Below, piece by piece: positions 56,455 to 64,000 of a stretch of DNA of 64,000 nucleotides. How positions within the stretch are numbered: position 1 is the first letter of the stretch; each line of letters begins with the position of its first letter. The position numbers and the translations under genes are program-made. The notes under the pieces were generated by a model. That model saw only the letters and a program-made list of their open reading frames with translations. It had not been told where the DNA came from and did no database searches. This DNA is from Stanieria sp. NIES-3757 (GTDB lineage: Bacteria > Cyanobacteriota > Cyanobacteriia > Cyanobacteriales > Xenococcaceae), in assembly GCA_002355455.1 (NCBI GenBank), contig AP017375.1, positions 1,860,001 to 1,924,000 of the forward strand, in the 5' to 3' direction.

Positions 56455-57948
56455 GTGTTAGATAATCTTGACCTCGATATCTCTTTAGATAAAGCCACTT
56501 ATCAAACCAAAATACAAGATTTAATGCGCCAGTTACATAGTTTACAAACTCAATGCTGGCGACAAAAATTACCTGTAGTAGTTGTTTTAGAAGGATGGGC
56601 AGCAGCAGGAAAAGGAGGATTAGTCAAAAAAATTACTAATTACATGGATCCTCGCGGTTTTGCAGTTTATCCAATTTTGCAGCCCTCTTTAGAAGAACAA
56701 AAATACCCCATTTTATGGCGATTTTGGCAAAAATTACCACCTAAAGGCAAGATTTCCTTTTTTTATCACAGTTGGTACACTCACGTTTTAGAAGATCGAT
56801 TATTTGAGCGGTTAGGTTCAGAGGCTGTCCCAGGAATGATGCGGGATATCGATGCTTTTGAACGACAATTAGTTGATGATGGACTTGCGATCGCTAAATT
56901 TTGGCTTCATCTCAGTCGTAAAGAATTAAAATCTCGTCTCAAAAAATATGCTGCCGATCAACTAGATGCTTGGCGAGTTCGTCCTGAAGATTGGCAACAA
57001 GCTAAAAATTATCATCACTATAGGGAATTAGCTGAAGAAATGCTGATTTACACCAGCACTGGTGCTGCACCTTGGACTTTAGTGGAAGGTAATTGTCAGC
57101 GTTGGGCTCAAGTAAAAGTATTATCTCAGTTGGTGGCAACTATTTCGGCTGTTTTATCTCGACAAGCAACTAATCAAGTAATCATTCCTAATGCTCCCCC
57201 TCAAAGTGAATTGTTACCAACTGAACCAGATTTTCTTGCCCAAGTAGATTTAAATCTCCGTTTAGAAAGGGACGAATACAAACAACAACTGCGTCAAATT
57301 CAAGTCAAACTGCGTCAATTACAACTGCAAATTTATCAACACCAAATCCCCGTCTTGATTTTGTTTGAAGGTTGGGATGCTGCGGGTAAAGGAGGTGCAA
57401 TTAAAAGACTCACCGATATTTTAGACCCCCGTAGTTACAAAGTATCTACCTTTGCTGCACCAACTAAAGAAGAACATCAGTATCATTATCTTTGGCGTTT
57501 TTGGCGACAACTACCCCAACGAGGCACAATTGGTATTTTTGACCGCAGTTGGTACGGTCGAGTTTTAGTAGAAAGAATTGAAAGTTTTTGTAGCGATCGC
57601 GAATGGCAACGAGCATACCAAGAAATTAATGAATTTGAAGCAATGGTGACTGGTGCTGGTTATGTTTTAGTCAAATTCTGGTTACATCTGAGTCCTGAAG
57701 AACAACTCCAACGTTTTGAACAAAGAAAAAACGATCCCTTTAAACATTACAAATTAACTCAAGAAGATTGGCGCAATCGGGAAAAATGGTCATTGTATGA
57801 AGTGGCAATTAATCAAGCGATCGCTCGTACCAGTACTCCTGCTGCACCTTGGACAGTTATTGCTGGAAACGATAAATATTATGCCAGACTCAGTGTAATC
57901 AAAACCGTAGTAGCTGCGATTGAACGACAACTAAAAAGATTCAAGTAA
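56455..57948 (+). CDS. two-domain PPK2 (polyphosphate:AMP phosphotransferase type)
   Basis: A 497-aa protein with two PPK2 domains, about residues 10-240 and 265-495. Each has a Walker A: EGWAAAGKGG (46-55) and EGWDAAGKGG (about 304-313). In the second domain FDRSWYGRVLVER has the lid residues; in the first it reads FYHSWYTHVLEDR, so D and R are replaced and the first domain is probably degenerate. Two-domain PPK2s phosphorylate AMP to ADP using polyphosphate. Start is a GTG; an upstream in-frame start was not found. It overlaps no neighbour; the MscS gene is 17 bp downstream. Confidence 0.88.
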   Translation: MLDNLDLDISLDKATYQTKIQDLMRQLHSLQTQCWRQKLPVVVVLEGWAAAGKGGLVKKITNYMDPRGFAVYPILQPSLEEQKYPILWRFWQKLPPKGKISFFYHSWYTHVLEDRLFERLGSEAVPGMMRDIDAFERQLVDDGLAIAKFWLHLSRKELKSRLKKYAADQLDAWRVRPEDWQQAKNYHHYRELAEEMLIYTSTGAAPWTLVEGNCQRWAQVKVLSQLVATISAVLSRQATNQVIIPNAPPQSELLPTEPDFLAQVDLNLRLERDEYKQQLRQIQVKLRQLQLQIYQHQIPVLILFEGWDAAGKGGAIKRLTDILDPRSYKVSTFAAPTKEEHQYHYLWRFWRQLPQRGTIGIFDRSWYGRVLVERIESFCSDREWQRAYQEINEFEAMVTGAGYVLVKFWLHLSPEEQLQRFEQRKNDPFKHYKLTQEDWRNREKWSLYEVAINQAIARTSTPAAPWTVIAGNDKYYARLSVIKTVVAAIERQLKRFK

Positions 57949-57964
57949 TGTTACAACGGATCGT

Positions 57965-58861
57965 TTGAGTAGCAATCTTGAGCAAGATATTATGAGTAGA
58001 CTTGTAGAAACGGTAATCGTTAGCTTACAAGAGTTATTGAGTGAGGCGATCAAAGCCTTACCAGGATTACTGACAGGGATAGTTATTTTAGGTTTAACTT
58101 GTTATGCTGCTCAATTTGTCAAAAAAATAGCTGATCGTGCAGGAAAAAAAGCTCTTCGTAGTCTTTCTCTCCAAATTTTACTGACTAAAACGGCTCAAGT
58201 AGGAGTCTGGACTTTGGGAATTTTACTTGCTTGTGTAGTTGCTTTTCCTGGTTTAGCATTAGGAGACATCATTGCTACTTTAGGAATTGGAACAGTAGCG
58301 ATTGGGTTTGCTTTTCAAGATATAGCTAAAAATTTTCTGGCAGGAATTATTCTTCTAGTTGAAGAGCCTTTTCGGATGGGAGACGAAGTTGTCATTGATC
58401 ATTATCAAGGTAGAGTAGAACACATTAGTATTCGCACCACTGAAATTCGTACCTATGAAGGAGAAAAAATCCTCTTACCTAATGCGACTGTTTTTACTAA
58501 TGCAGTAAGGGTGAAAACAGCTTATTCCTCAAGAAGAACCGATTTAGCGGTAGGAGTTGATTACAATACCTCTTTAGCTGAAGCATCTGAAATTTTAGTG
58601 AAAGCGATCGCATCTGTCTCTGGAGTTTTATCAGAACCTTTACCAGAAGTAGATTTAGTTGAATTTGGTGACAGTTCAATTAATTTAGTTGTACGTTACT
58701 GGACTTTACCCCAACAAAAACAAGCCCGTCAAGTCAAAACTAAAGCAATTTTAGCAATAAAAACCGCTTTTGACACTGCTCAAATTAATATTCCTTATCC
58801 AATCAGAACTTTGTATTTTTACAATCAAGAGCGATATCAGGATTATTTACCAATTAAATAG
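57965..58861 (+). CDS. small-conductance mechanosensitive channel (MscS family)
   Basis: A 298-aa inner-membrane channel. Three transmembrane helices lie at about 28-50, 70-90 and 95-130; the pore helix LGIGTVAIGFAFQDIAKNFL is standard. The beta domain has VEEPFRMGDEVVID and LLPNATVFTNAV, and the cytoplasmic cage follows. It opens on hypo-osmotic shock. The TTG at 57965 is weak; ATG at 57992 is an alternative start that loses 9 residues. Just 17 bp after the PPK2 gene, so probably one transcript. Confidence 0.88.
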   Translation: MSSNLEQDIMSRLVETVIVSLQELLSEAIKALPGLLTGIVILGLTCYAAQFVKKIADRAGKKALRSLSLQILLTKTAQVGVWTLGILLACVVAFPGLALGDIIATLGIGTVAIGFAFQDIAKNFLAGIILLVEEPFRMGDEVVIDHYQGRVEHISIRTTEIRTYEGEKILLPNATVFTNAVRVKTAYSSRRTDLAVGVDYNTSLAEASEILVKAIASVSGVLSEPLPEVDLVEFGDSSINLVVRYWTLPQQKQARQVKTKAILAIKTAFDTAQINIPYPIRTLYFYNQERYQDYLPIK

Positions 58862-59696
58862 CTCGACTTTTTTGGGCAAATCTCAGGTTTTTTTATGTTA
58901 ATACCAATTCTCAACAGCATGATTCTATATACTGAGCGGGGCGTACAAGCTGTCGAGGAAACCTGAGCATATCTCATGCTCAATCATTTACTAGAGACAT
59001 AATTAATTCTGTCTTAATAGAATTAAAATCCAAAACTTTTATTATTCTTCCCTTCTGCCTTCTGCCTTCTGCCTTTTGAATCAAAGTATAAGTATTCAAC
59101 CCAACTCGAGATAAACTAGTTTATCTTCCCTATTTATTCTCGATTTTAAAAGAAACTTACTAAATAAAGACGTTAGAACTACTATCAAGAAGAAAAAATA
59201 ATTTAGCCGATACTTAGTTTTACTGCACTTTTCGATTTGTACGAACACAAATTACCAAGCGGATAGCTTATTCATGAAAACTGCTGTAATTAAGATTCGA
59301 GCAAGAAAAAAAATTTCTAATAAAAAAATAAAGGATTCTATCGTAGGGGAAATACTCCAAGTATAACTATTAATAAGTTCGGCAATCCGTCTTAAGCCAA
59401 TATTCCATTGTAACTGTTTTTGCTTCATTATGAAAATAGCACCTGATAAGTTACAGCTTAAAATCACCCAAGCCGAAACTGTAATTTAAATGTAGACATA
59501 ATCTTGTTTCAAAAAACAATTTGAACTTTCTATTGATAACTAACGTCTAAAAGATTAGTTGAATAAAGAGGAAATTTATTACTAACGTGATTTCGTTGAA
59601 ACTGATTCACTAATTGTCATTAACAATCTCAATCATCTTTATTCAAACTTAATTAACAGGACTTTTAATTTATTTTAAGGAGTCATAACGGTACCA
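58862..59696. other. long intergenic region without a confident gene
   Basis: 835 bp between the MscS and sigma-factor genes. It contains a heptamer tandem repeat at 59051-59077 and a leftward 71-codon frame at 59252-59467 with a hydrophobic C-terminal half (IESFIFLLEIFFLARILITA) but no ribosome site. A good ribosome site for the sigma factor (aaggag) is at 59677. Promoters for the sigma factor are expected here but not resolved. Confidence 0.45.
59051..59077. repeat. short tandem heptamer repeat (ttctgcc)
   Basis: Three to four copies of a 7-base unit (ccttctgccttctgccttct). Short tandemly repeated repetitive (STRR) heptamers of this kind are common in cyanobacterial intergenic DNA. Related cttctg runs also occur near 20001 and 22527. 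Confidence 0.7.
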
Positions 59697-60680
59697 ATGC
59701 CCACAGCTAAACTCAATCAAAAAAATGATAAAGCCAACTACTCAGCAGATTTAGTCAGAACTTATCTGCACGAGATTGGTAGAGTACCGTTGTTAACCCA
59801 CGAACAAGAAATTGTTTATGGGAAACAAGTGCAAAAAATGATGACCCTGTTAACTAAAAAAGAAAAATTAGAGCGCAAGCTAGGAAAAGAGCTGAGTCTG
59901 ACGGAGTGGGCAAACCAAGTCAATCTGAGTGAAGCAGAACTGGACAGGGCAATAAAACAAGGACAACGGGCAAAAAGAAAAATGATCGAGGCGAATTTGC
60001 GCTTAGTAGTCGCGATCGCGAAAAAATATCAAAAGCGCAATATGGAATTTCTCGATTTGATCCAAGAAGGTAGTTTGGGTTTAGAACGAGGAGTAGAAAA
60101 ATACGATCCTACCAAGGGTTATAAGTTTTCTACCTACGCTTATTGGTGGATTCGGCAAGCGATCACTAGAGCGATCGCACAACAAGCTCGAACCATTCGT
60201 TTACCCATTCACATTACCGAGAAGCTGAATAAAATCAAAAAAACTCAACGGGAACTTTCACAAAAGCTAGGACGTAGTGCTACTCCTGCGGAAATCGCCC
60301 AAGAGTTAGAACTAGATACTGCTCAAATTCGCGAGTATTTAAGTGTTGCTCGTCAACCCATTTCTCTTGATGTGAGAGTTGGCGATAATCAGGATACAGA
60401 ATTATCTGAACTCCTCGAAGACGAAGGAACTTCTCCTGATACTTTTGCCACTCAAGAATTATTACGGCAAGATCTGTTACATCTGATGGCAGATTTAACC
60501 CCTCAACAACGAGAAGTTATTGCTCTACGTTTTGGTTTAGAAGATGGGAAGGAACTATCTCTTGCCAAAATTGGTCAGAGAATGAATCTTAGCCGGGAGA
60601 GGGTACGCCAGCTAGAACATCAAGCACTAGCTCAACTCAGAAGAAGAAGAGTCAACGTCCGCGATTATATCGCCAGTTAG
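59697..60680 (+). CDS. group 2 sigma-70 factor (RpoD-like, SigB/SigD class)
   Basis: A 327-aa non-essential-type sigma factor. Region 1.2 is [20 protein letters not shown], region 2 holds [20 protein letters not shown] and [15 protein letters not shown] (core binding and -10), region 3 [13 protein letters not shown], and region 4 [20 protein letters not shown] with [20 protein letters not shown] for -35 recognition. It lacks the long N-terminus of group 1. Exact class (SigB, C, D or E) is not decided. Start ATG at 59697 has aaggag 14 bases upstream. Confidence 0.9.
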   Translation: MPTAKLNQKNDKANYSADLVRTYLHEIGRVPLLTHEQEIVYGKQVQKMMTLLTKKEKLERKLGKELSLTEWANQVNLSEAELDRAIKQGQRAKRKMIEANLRLVVAIAKKYQKRNMEFLDLIQEGSLGLERGVEKYDPTKGYKFSTYAYWWIRQAITRAIAQQARTIRLPIHITEKLNKIKKTQRELSQKLGRSATPAEIAQELELDTAQIREYLSVARQPISLDVRVGDNQDTELSELLEDEGTSPDTFATQELLRQDLLHLMADLTPQQREVIALRFGLEDGKELSLAKIGQRMNLSRERVRQLEHQALAQLRRRRVNVRDYIAS

Positions 60681-60765
60681 CTGTTTCTAAGCCAATTGTA
60701 CTTACTGATTGACACATATTTTAGACAAGAAGTAGATACAAATCGGTTAAAAATTAAAAAAATCA

Positions 60766-60812
60766 ACACGAACCCCTGCTAAATGTCCTAGTATTTTAGC
60801 GGGGGTTCGTGT
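60766..60812 (+). terminator. long perfect-arm hairpin after the sigma-factor gene
   Basis: acacgaacccc..gctaaa (from 60766) faces tttagc..ggggttcgtgt (to 60812) with only central unpaired bases: a very stable stem of about 17 pairs. No T-run follows. It may end the sigma-factor transcript or act in the leader of the next gene, which starts 88 bp later. Confidence 0.5.
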
Positions 60813-60899
60813 CACAATAAGCCTCATATTTAATTAATATTGTCTAGAAAAGTGTCGGCTAGACTAAAGATTATTTAAAAAGTGGTGTAGGAGTCGATA

Positions 60900-62549
60900 A
60901 TGACACTATTAAATGAAACCTGGAATGGAAAAAATAATACAAATATATCTTTGACTAGTAATAGTAGATTAAATGGTCTTGGTTCTGTTCCGAATACAGA
61001 AGTGATTGAAGGCTGGTTAATTGATAAAATTGCGGAAATGTTGGCTCTAGAACCCAATCAAATCGATGTTCAACAAGATTTTAGTGAATATGGTTTGGAT
61101 TCAGTAGAAGCGATCAATCTTTCAGGTGAGTTGGAGAATTACTTAGGCTGTCGCCTCTCCCCAACTCTATTGTGGGATTATCCTAATATTGAAACTCTTG
61201 CTCAGTATTTAGCCGACACTACTACTGGCAGTAAATCTAATTCAGCTAATTTCAGTAACACGACTGAGGAAGTTCAAACAGGTAATGGGCGGAATAGTTT
61301 TCATTCTCTTTCCCAACAAGAACCAGAAGAGCAATTAAATATTCCTCCAGAATATTATCGCTTTGAATCTTTTCCCGAATACCAAAAACTACAATTACAA
61401 ATTCAACAAGTTGAGGCGTTAGGAAATGGCAATCCTTTCTTTATTCCTCAAGAACAAGTAGTCAATGATAAAACCATTATTGATGGTCGAGAATTAATTA
61501 ATTTTGCTACTTATAATTATATCGGGATGTGTGGCGATCGCAGCGTCTCTCAAGCAGCCCAAGATGCCATTGAACGCTACGGTACTTCTGCCTGTGCTAG
61601 TCGTCTCATTGCTGGAGAAAAGCCTATTCATCGTCAATTAGAACAAGCGATCGCAGACTTTATTGGTACTGAATCTAGTATTGTTTTTGTAGGTGGTCAT
61701 GCTACCAATGTAACTACCATCGGTCATTTATTTGGCAGCAACGATCTGATTGTGTATGATGCCTTGAGCCACAATAGTATTCTTCAAGGTTGTTTTCTGT
61801 CGGGAGCAAGTTTAGTTGCCTTTCCTCATAATGACTTTGTAGCTTTAGAAGAAATTTTGCGCGATCGCCGAGAGCGTTATCAACGGGTCTTAATTGCGAT
61901 CGAAGGTGTTTATAGTACCGATGGTGATATTGCTAATCTACCTAAATTTATTGAGTTGAAAAAACGCTATAAAACTTTCTTAATGGTAGATGAAGCCCAT
62001 TCGATTGGCACTATCGGTAAAACTGGACGTGGAATCGGAGAATACTTTAATGTCAATCCCCACGATGTCGATCTTTGGATGGGTACATTAAGCAAATCTT
62101 TTGCTAGCTGTGGCGGTTATATTGCTGGTTCTCACGCCTTGGTGGAATATCTGAAATATACTGCTCCTGGGTTTGTTTTTAGTGTGGGAATGTCACCTCC
62201 CAATGCGGCAGCTACTTTAGCAGCAATTAATGTCTTAAAAGCTGAACCCGAAAGAGTAGCAATTCTACAGGCTAGAGCCAAGTTATTTCTCGATTTAGCT
62301 AAAGAACGGGGATTAAACACAGGAATGAGCCAGAACTCTCCTGTTATTCCGATTATTGTGGGAAATTCTTTGAAATCAATCCAACTTTCTCAAAATTTGT
62401 TTAAACGGGGCATTAATGTTCCTTTTATGATTTATCCTTCTGTACCTCAAAATGAGGCGCGTTTGCGGTTTTTTGTCACTTGCAATCATACTGAAGCACA
62501 AATTCAGTTGACGGTAGATACTCTAGCAGAAGAGATAGCAAAACTTTAA
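60900..62549 (+). CDS. acyl carrier protein fused to alpha-oxoamine synthase (AONS/KBL/SPT type)
   Basis: A 549-aa two-domain enzyme. Residues about 33-105 are an acyl carrier protein with the phosphopantetheine Ser68 in SEYGLDSVEA. Residues about 170-549 are a PLP-dependent alpha-oxoamine synthase: NYIGMCGDRSVSQAAQDAIE, MVDEAHSIGTIGKTGRG with the cofactor Asp near 364, and Lys399 in MGTLSKSFASCGGY. Such enzymes condense an amino acid with an acyl thioester and lose CO2; with a fused ACP the acyl chain is probably carried on the protein. Substrates are unknown and no lipid or polyketide cluster is adjacent. Confidence 0.88.
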   Translation: MTLLNETWNGKNNTNISLTSNSRLNGLGSVPNTEVIEGWLIDKIAEMLALEPNQIDVQQDFSEYGLDSVEAINLSGELENYLGCRLSPTLLWDYPNIETLAQYLADTTTGSKSNSANFSNTTEEVQTGNGRNSFHSLSQQEPEEQLNIPPEYYRFESFPEYQKLQLQIQQVEALGNGNPFFIPQEQVVNDKTIIDGRELINFATYNYIGMCGDRSVSQAAQDAIERYGTSACASRLIAGEKPIHRQLEQAIADFIGTESSIVFVGGHATNVTTIGHLFGSNDLIVYDALSHNSILQGCFLSGASLVAFPHNDFVALEEILRDRRERYQRVLIAIEGVYSTDGDIANLPKFIELKKRYKTFLMVDEAHSIGTIGKTGRGIGEYFNVNPHDVDLWMGTLSKSFASCGGYIAGSHALVEYLKYTAPGFVFSVGMSPPNAAATLAAINVLKAEPERVAILQARAKLFLDLAKERGLNTGMSQNSPVIPIIVGNSLKSIQLSQNLFKRGINVPFMIYPSVPQNEARLRFFVTCNHTEAQIQLTVDTLAEEIAKL

Positions 62550-62659
62550 ATCTGATGGGTGGGCATTGCCCACCTTTTCAGTTACCAGTTATTAGTTACC
62601 AATTACAAAAGCGATGAAAAGCGCGATCGCTTGAAAATTTACTTTGCAAGTCTCTTGCT

Positions 62660-63769
62660 TTAAATGAGAAGATTTCTAATCATATCAAGAAGCTCTTTGA
62701 AATTTACAAAATCATCAGGGGTTGCTCTCTGATCACAAATCCATTGACAAAAATCATTTTTTTGAAATGTTGAGATAATTTTTTTCTCTCCATAATCAGT
62801 AAACTCTGTTTTTTCTCGGTAAAATTTATCTTCAAAAAGATTTTCATGGAAAAGATTTTCAATACCTTTTTTTACTTTGTTATTTTGAGAATTTTGCTTA
62901 ATTGTCCTCTCATATAAATAGCCAAAATCTTGTTCTTGTTTTTTAGTATCACAATCATACAGCAAAATAATTTTATGTTTTAAAAATGAAGGATTAGCTA
63001 TCAAAAATTGTCTGGTTTTCTCTAACGAGTCTTTGCCAGTAAACAATGGCTTTCCTTTCTCTTGATTTATTCCAATCCATTCGATATCTACTTTATCGAT
63101 TAAATCTTGATAACTTAATAATTTGCAGGCTTTTTTTAGATAAATAGGATCGGTTTCTCCTTCTGTCAATACCTTTGGTTTATTTGACGATATAATTTGT
63201 TCTTCAACAGAATTATTAAATGCCTTCGTATTTTCAAAGTATTGGAAAGCATTTTTAAATTCAGAAAATGCCTCTACGGTTATTTTGTTTCCGCTGGGCA
63301 TATCAATTAAATCAAATCCATTTTCTCCAAGAGTTTGTTCTAAACCGAGTAGGAATAGAGGTGCGTGAGATGTTGCAATAAATTGAACATTAGGGAATTT
63401 AACAATTAACGTGGGCAAAACACGATATTGTAAGTCAGTATGTAAATGAGCATCAACTTCATCAATAATAGCTATGCCCTTTACATCATGACTAGAGGAT
63501 ATTGGATTTCCTGTCAGGTCGTAGTCTCTGATTAAGGATAAAAACAAGGTAGTAATCAAAGATTCTCCAGACGATAATAAAAATATATTGGGAATTACTT
63601 TAATAGTTTCTGTGCCTTCAAAAATTATTACACCTACACTTCTTTGATATTTTCGATTTATAAAAACTTGGGCGTTTTGATTATTATTTGGACAAAATAT
63701 AATTTTTATAATTTTATTAATTAGATTTAGTATCCTGTTGTTGGTTCCATCAGTAAAAATATATAGCAA
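62660..63769 (-). CDS. OLD-family-like ATPase/TOPRIM protein, N-terminus removed by IS630
   Basis: A 369-codon frame whose first three codons come from the IS630 end. The chromosomal part begins after a lost N-terminus, so the Walker A is missing. It has an ABC-type signature FLLSSGESLITTLF, Walker B in GIAIIDEVDAHLH and the H-loop in FIATSHAPLFL, then a TOPRIM-like half with VLTEGETDPIYLKKA and ILLYDCDTKK. Full-length relatives are phage-defence and DNA-repair nucleases. Truncation by the IS probably inactivates it. Family call is by motif; specific subtype unknown. Confidence 0.65.
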   Translation of the reverse strand: MLYIFTDGTNNRILNLINKIIKIIFCPNNNQNAQVFINRKYQRSVGVIIFEGTETIKVIPNIFLLSSGESLITTLFLSLIRDYDLTGNPISSSHDVKGIAIIDEVDAHLHTDLQYRVLPTLIVKFPNVQFIATSHAPLFLLGLEQTLGENGFDLIDMPSGNKITVEAFSEFKNAFQYFENTKAFNNSVEEQIISSNKPKVLTEGETDPIYLKKACKLLSYQDLIDKVDIEWIGINQEKGKPLFTGKDSLEKTRQFLIANPSFLKHKIILLYDCDTKKQEQDFGYLYERTIKQNSQNNKVKKGIENLFHENLFEDKFYREKTEFTDYGEKKIISTFQKNDFCQWICDQRATPDDFVNFKELLDMIRNLLI

Positions 63770-64000
63770 TTCTCATACTTATGAGGTACAGTAGCAACAG
63801 TGAGTAAACCAATTCCGAATATCGTCTTTTGTGACTTTCAGCATTGAATCAGTTATCGCATTAATTAAGTCTTGATAGTTTCTTGGTTTAACTTTTCTTA
63901 AACAAGCTTTGACTTTAGACCAAAAATTTTCGATAGGTGAAAATTCTGGAGAATAAGGGGATAAATAAATTAATTTAGCCCCTGCTTGTTCAATTAATTC
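63762..64000 (-). mobile_element. IS630-family insertion sequence (copy 2, cut by window end)
   Basis: Begins with tatagcaattctcatactta at 63762, the inverted repeat of copy 1, and encodes the C-terminal half of the transposase on the minus strand (NWFTHCCYCTS ends at 63783 or so). Only one base difference from copy 1 was seen (C/T near 63795). The rest lies outside the window. Confidence 0.88.

Noticed and set aside
59252-59467. 71-codon leftward frame with a hydrophobic half
   Set aside because: No ribosome site and no homologue recognised; kept only as a note in the intergenic entry.

Overview
The window is cyanobacterial chromosomal DNA: AT-rich, full of the HIP1 octamer GCGATCGC, and carrying genes found mainly or only in cyanobacteria (psaK, ycf66, a ccmK3-ccmK4 pair, an nblS/dspA-type kinase, glnN-type glutamine synthetase III, phycobilin-pathway heme oxygenase, a group 2 sigma factor). 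No rRNA, tRNA or CRISPR array was recognised. Gene content suggests a unicellular or baeocystous cyanobacterium with an IS-rich genome; the genus is not determined from sequence.

Layout. 1-4.4 kb is worn accessory DNA: a DUF2993 gene, an IS630 copy with a frameshift and a stop lying against an older IS630 remnant, an unrecognised 336-aa gene, a LuxR-type HTH remnant and the C-terminal stub of hemN. 4.4-8 kb holds heme oxygenase and two insertion sequences (IS5 type, IS701 type). 8-27.5 kb is mostly stable housekeeping DNA: an ABC-F ATPase, ccmK3/ccmK4, a glycosyltransferase, hicAB, a peptide-type ABC substrate-binding lipoprotein, an HTH/PIN pair, a DUF1400 hydrolase, psaK, trpF, ycf66, a type II restriction-modification pair, the NblS-type histidine kinase and purD. 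27.7-30.1 kb is one YwiC-like membrane-protein gene destroyed by two IS5-type insertions and an in-frame stop. 30.2-39.5 kb has an AI-2E transporter family protein, a Ca2+-type P-ATPase, two PIN toxin modules and metH. 39.4-41.4 kb is a diverged segmental duplication (metH 5' end plus a small membrane protein) with a vapBC module between the copies. 41.5-49.3 kb carries a DUF4334 protein, Tat-exported Mn-type SOD, acylphosphatase, a small zinc-finger protein too short for most gene callers, prolyl oligopeptidase and CIRCE-controlled groEL. 49.5-51.3 kb is a second, inverted copy of the IS701 element sitting on a truncated restriction-endonuclease-like gene. 51.4-62.5 kb has glnN with a distant NtcA-type site, an FAD monooxygenase, a nitroreductase, a two-domain PPK2, an MscS channel, a group 2 sigma factor and an ACP/alpha-oxoamine synthase fusion. 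The right end is an OLD-like ATPase gene cut by a second IS630 copy that runs off the window.

How it fits together. Stress and acclimation genes are common (NblS, sigma factor, GroEL, SOD, GSIII, polyphosphate enzyme, MscS), but most genes are monocistronic or in short pairs, and no large biosynthetic or defence island is intact. What stands out is genome flux: five toxin-antitoxin-like pairs, three IS families with identical or near-identical copies, and at least six genes broken by IS elements or deletion. In two cases the pre-insertion reading frame can be rebuilt exactly from target duplications. The best candidates for undescribed biology are the orphan ACP-oxoamine synthase fusion and the duplicated small membrane proteins with a conserved C-terminal motif.
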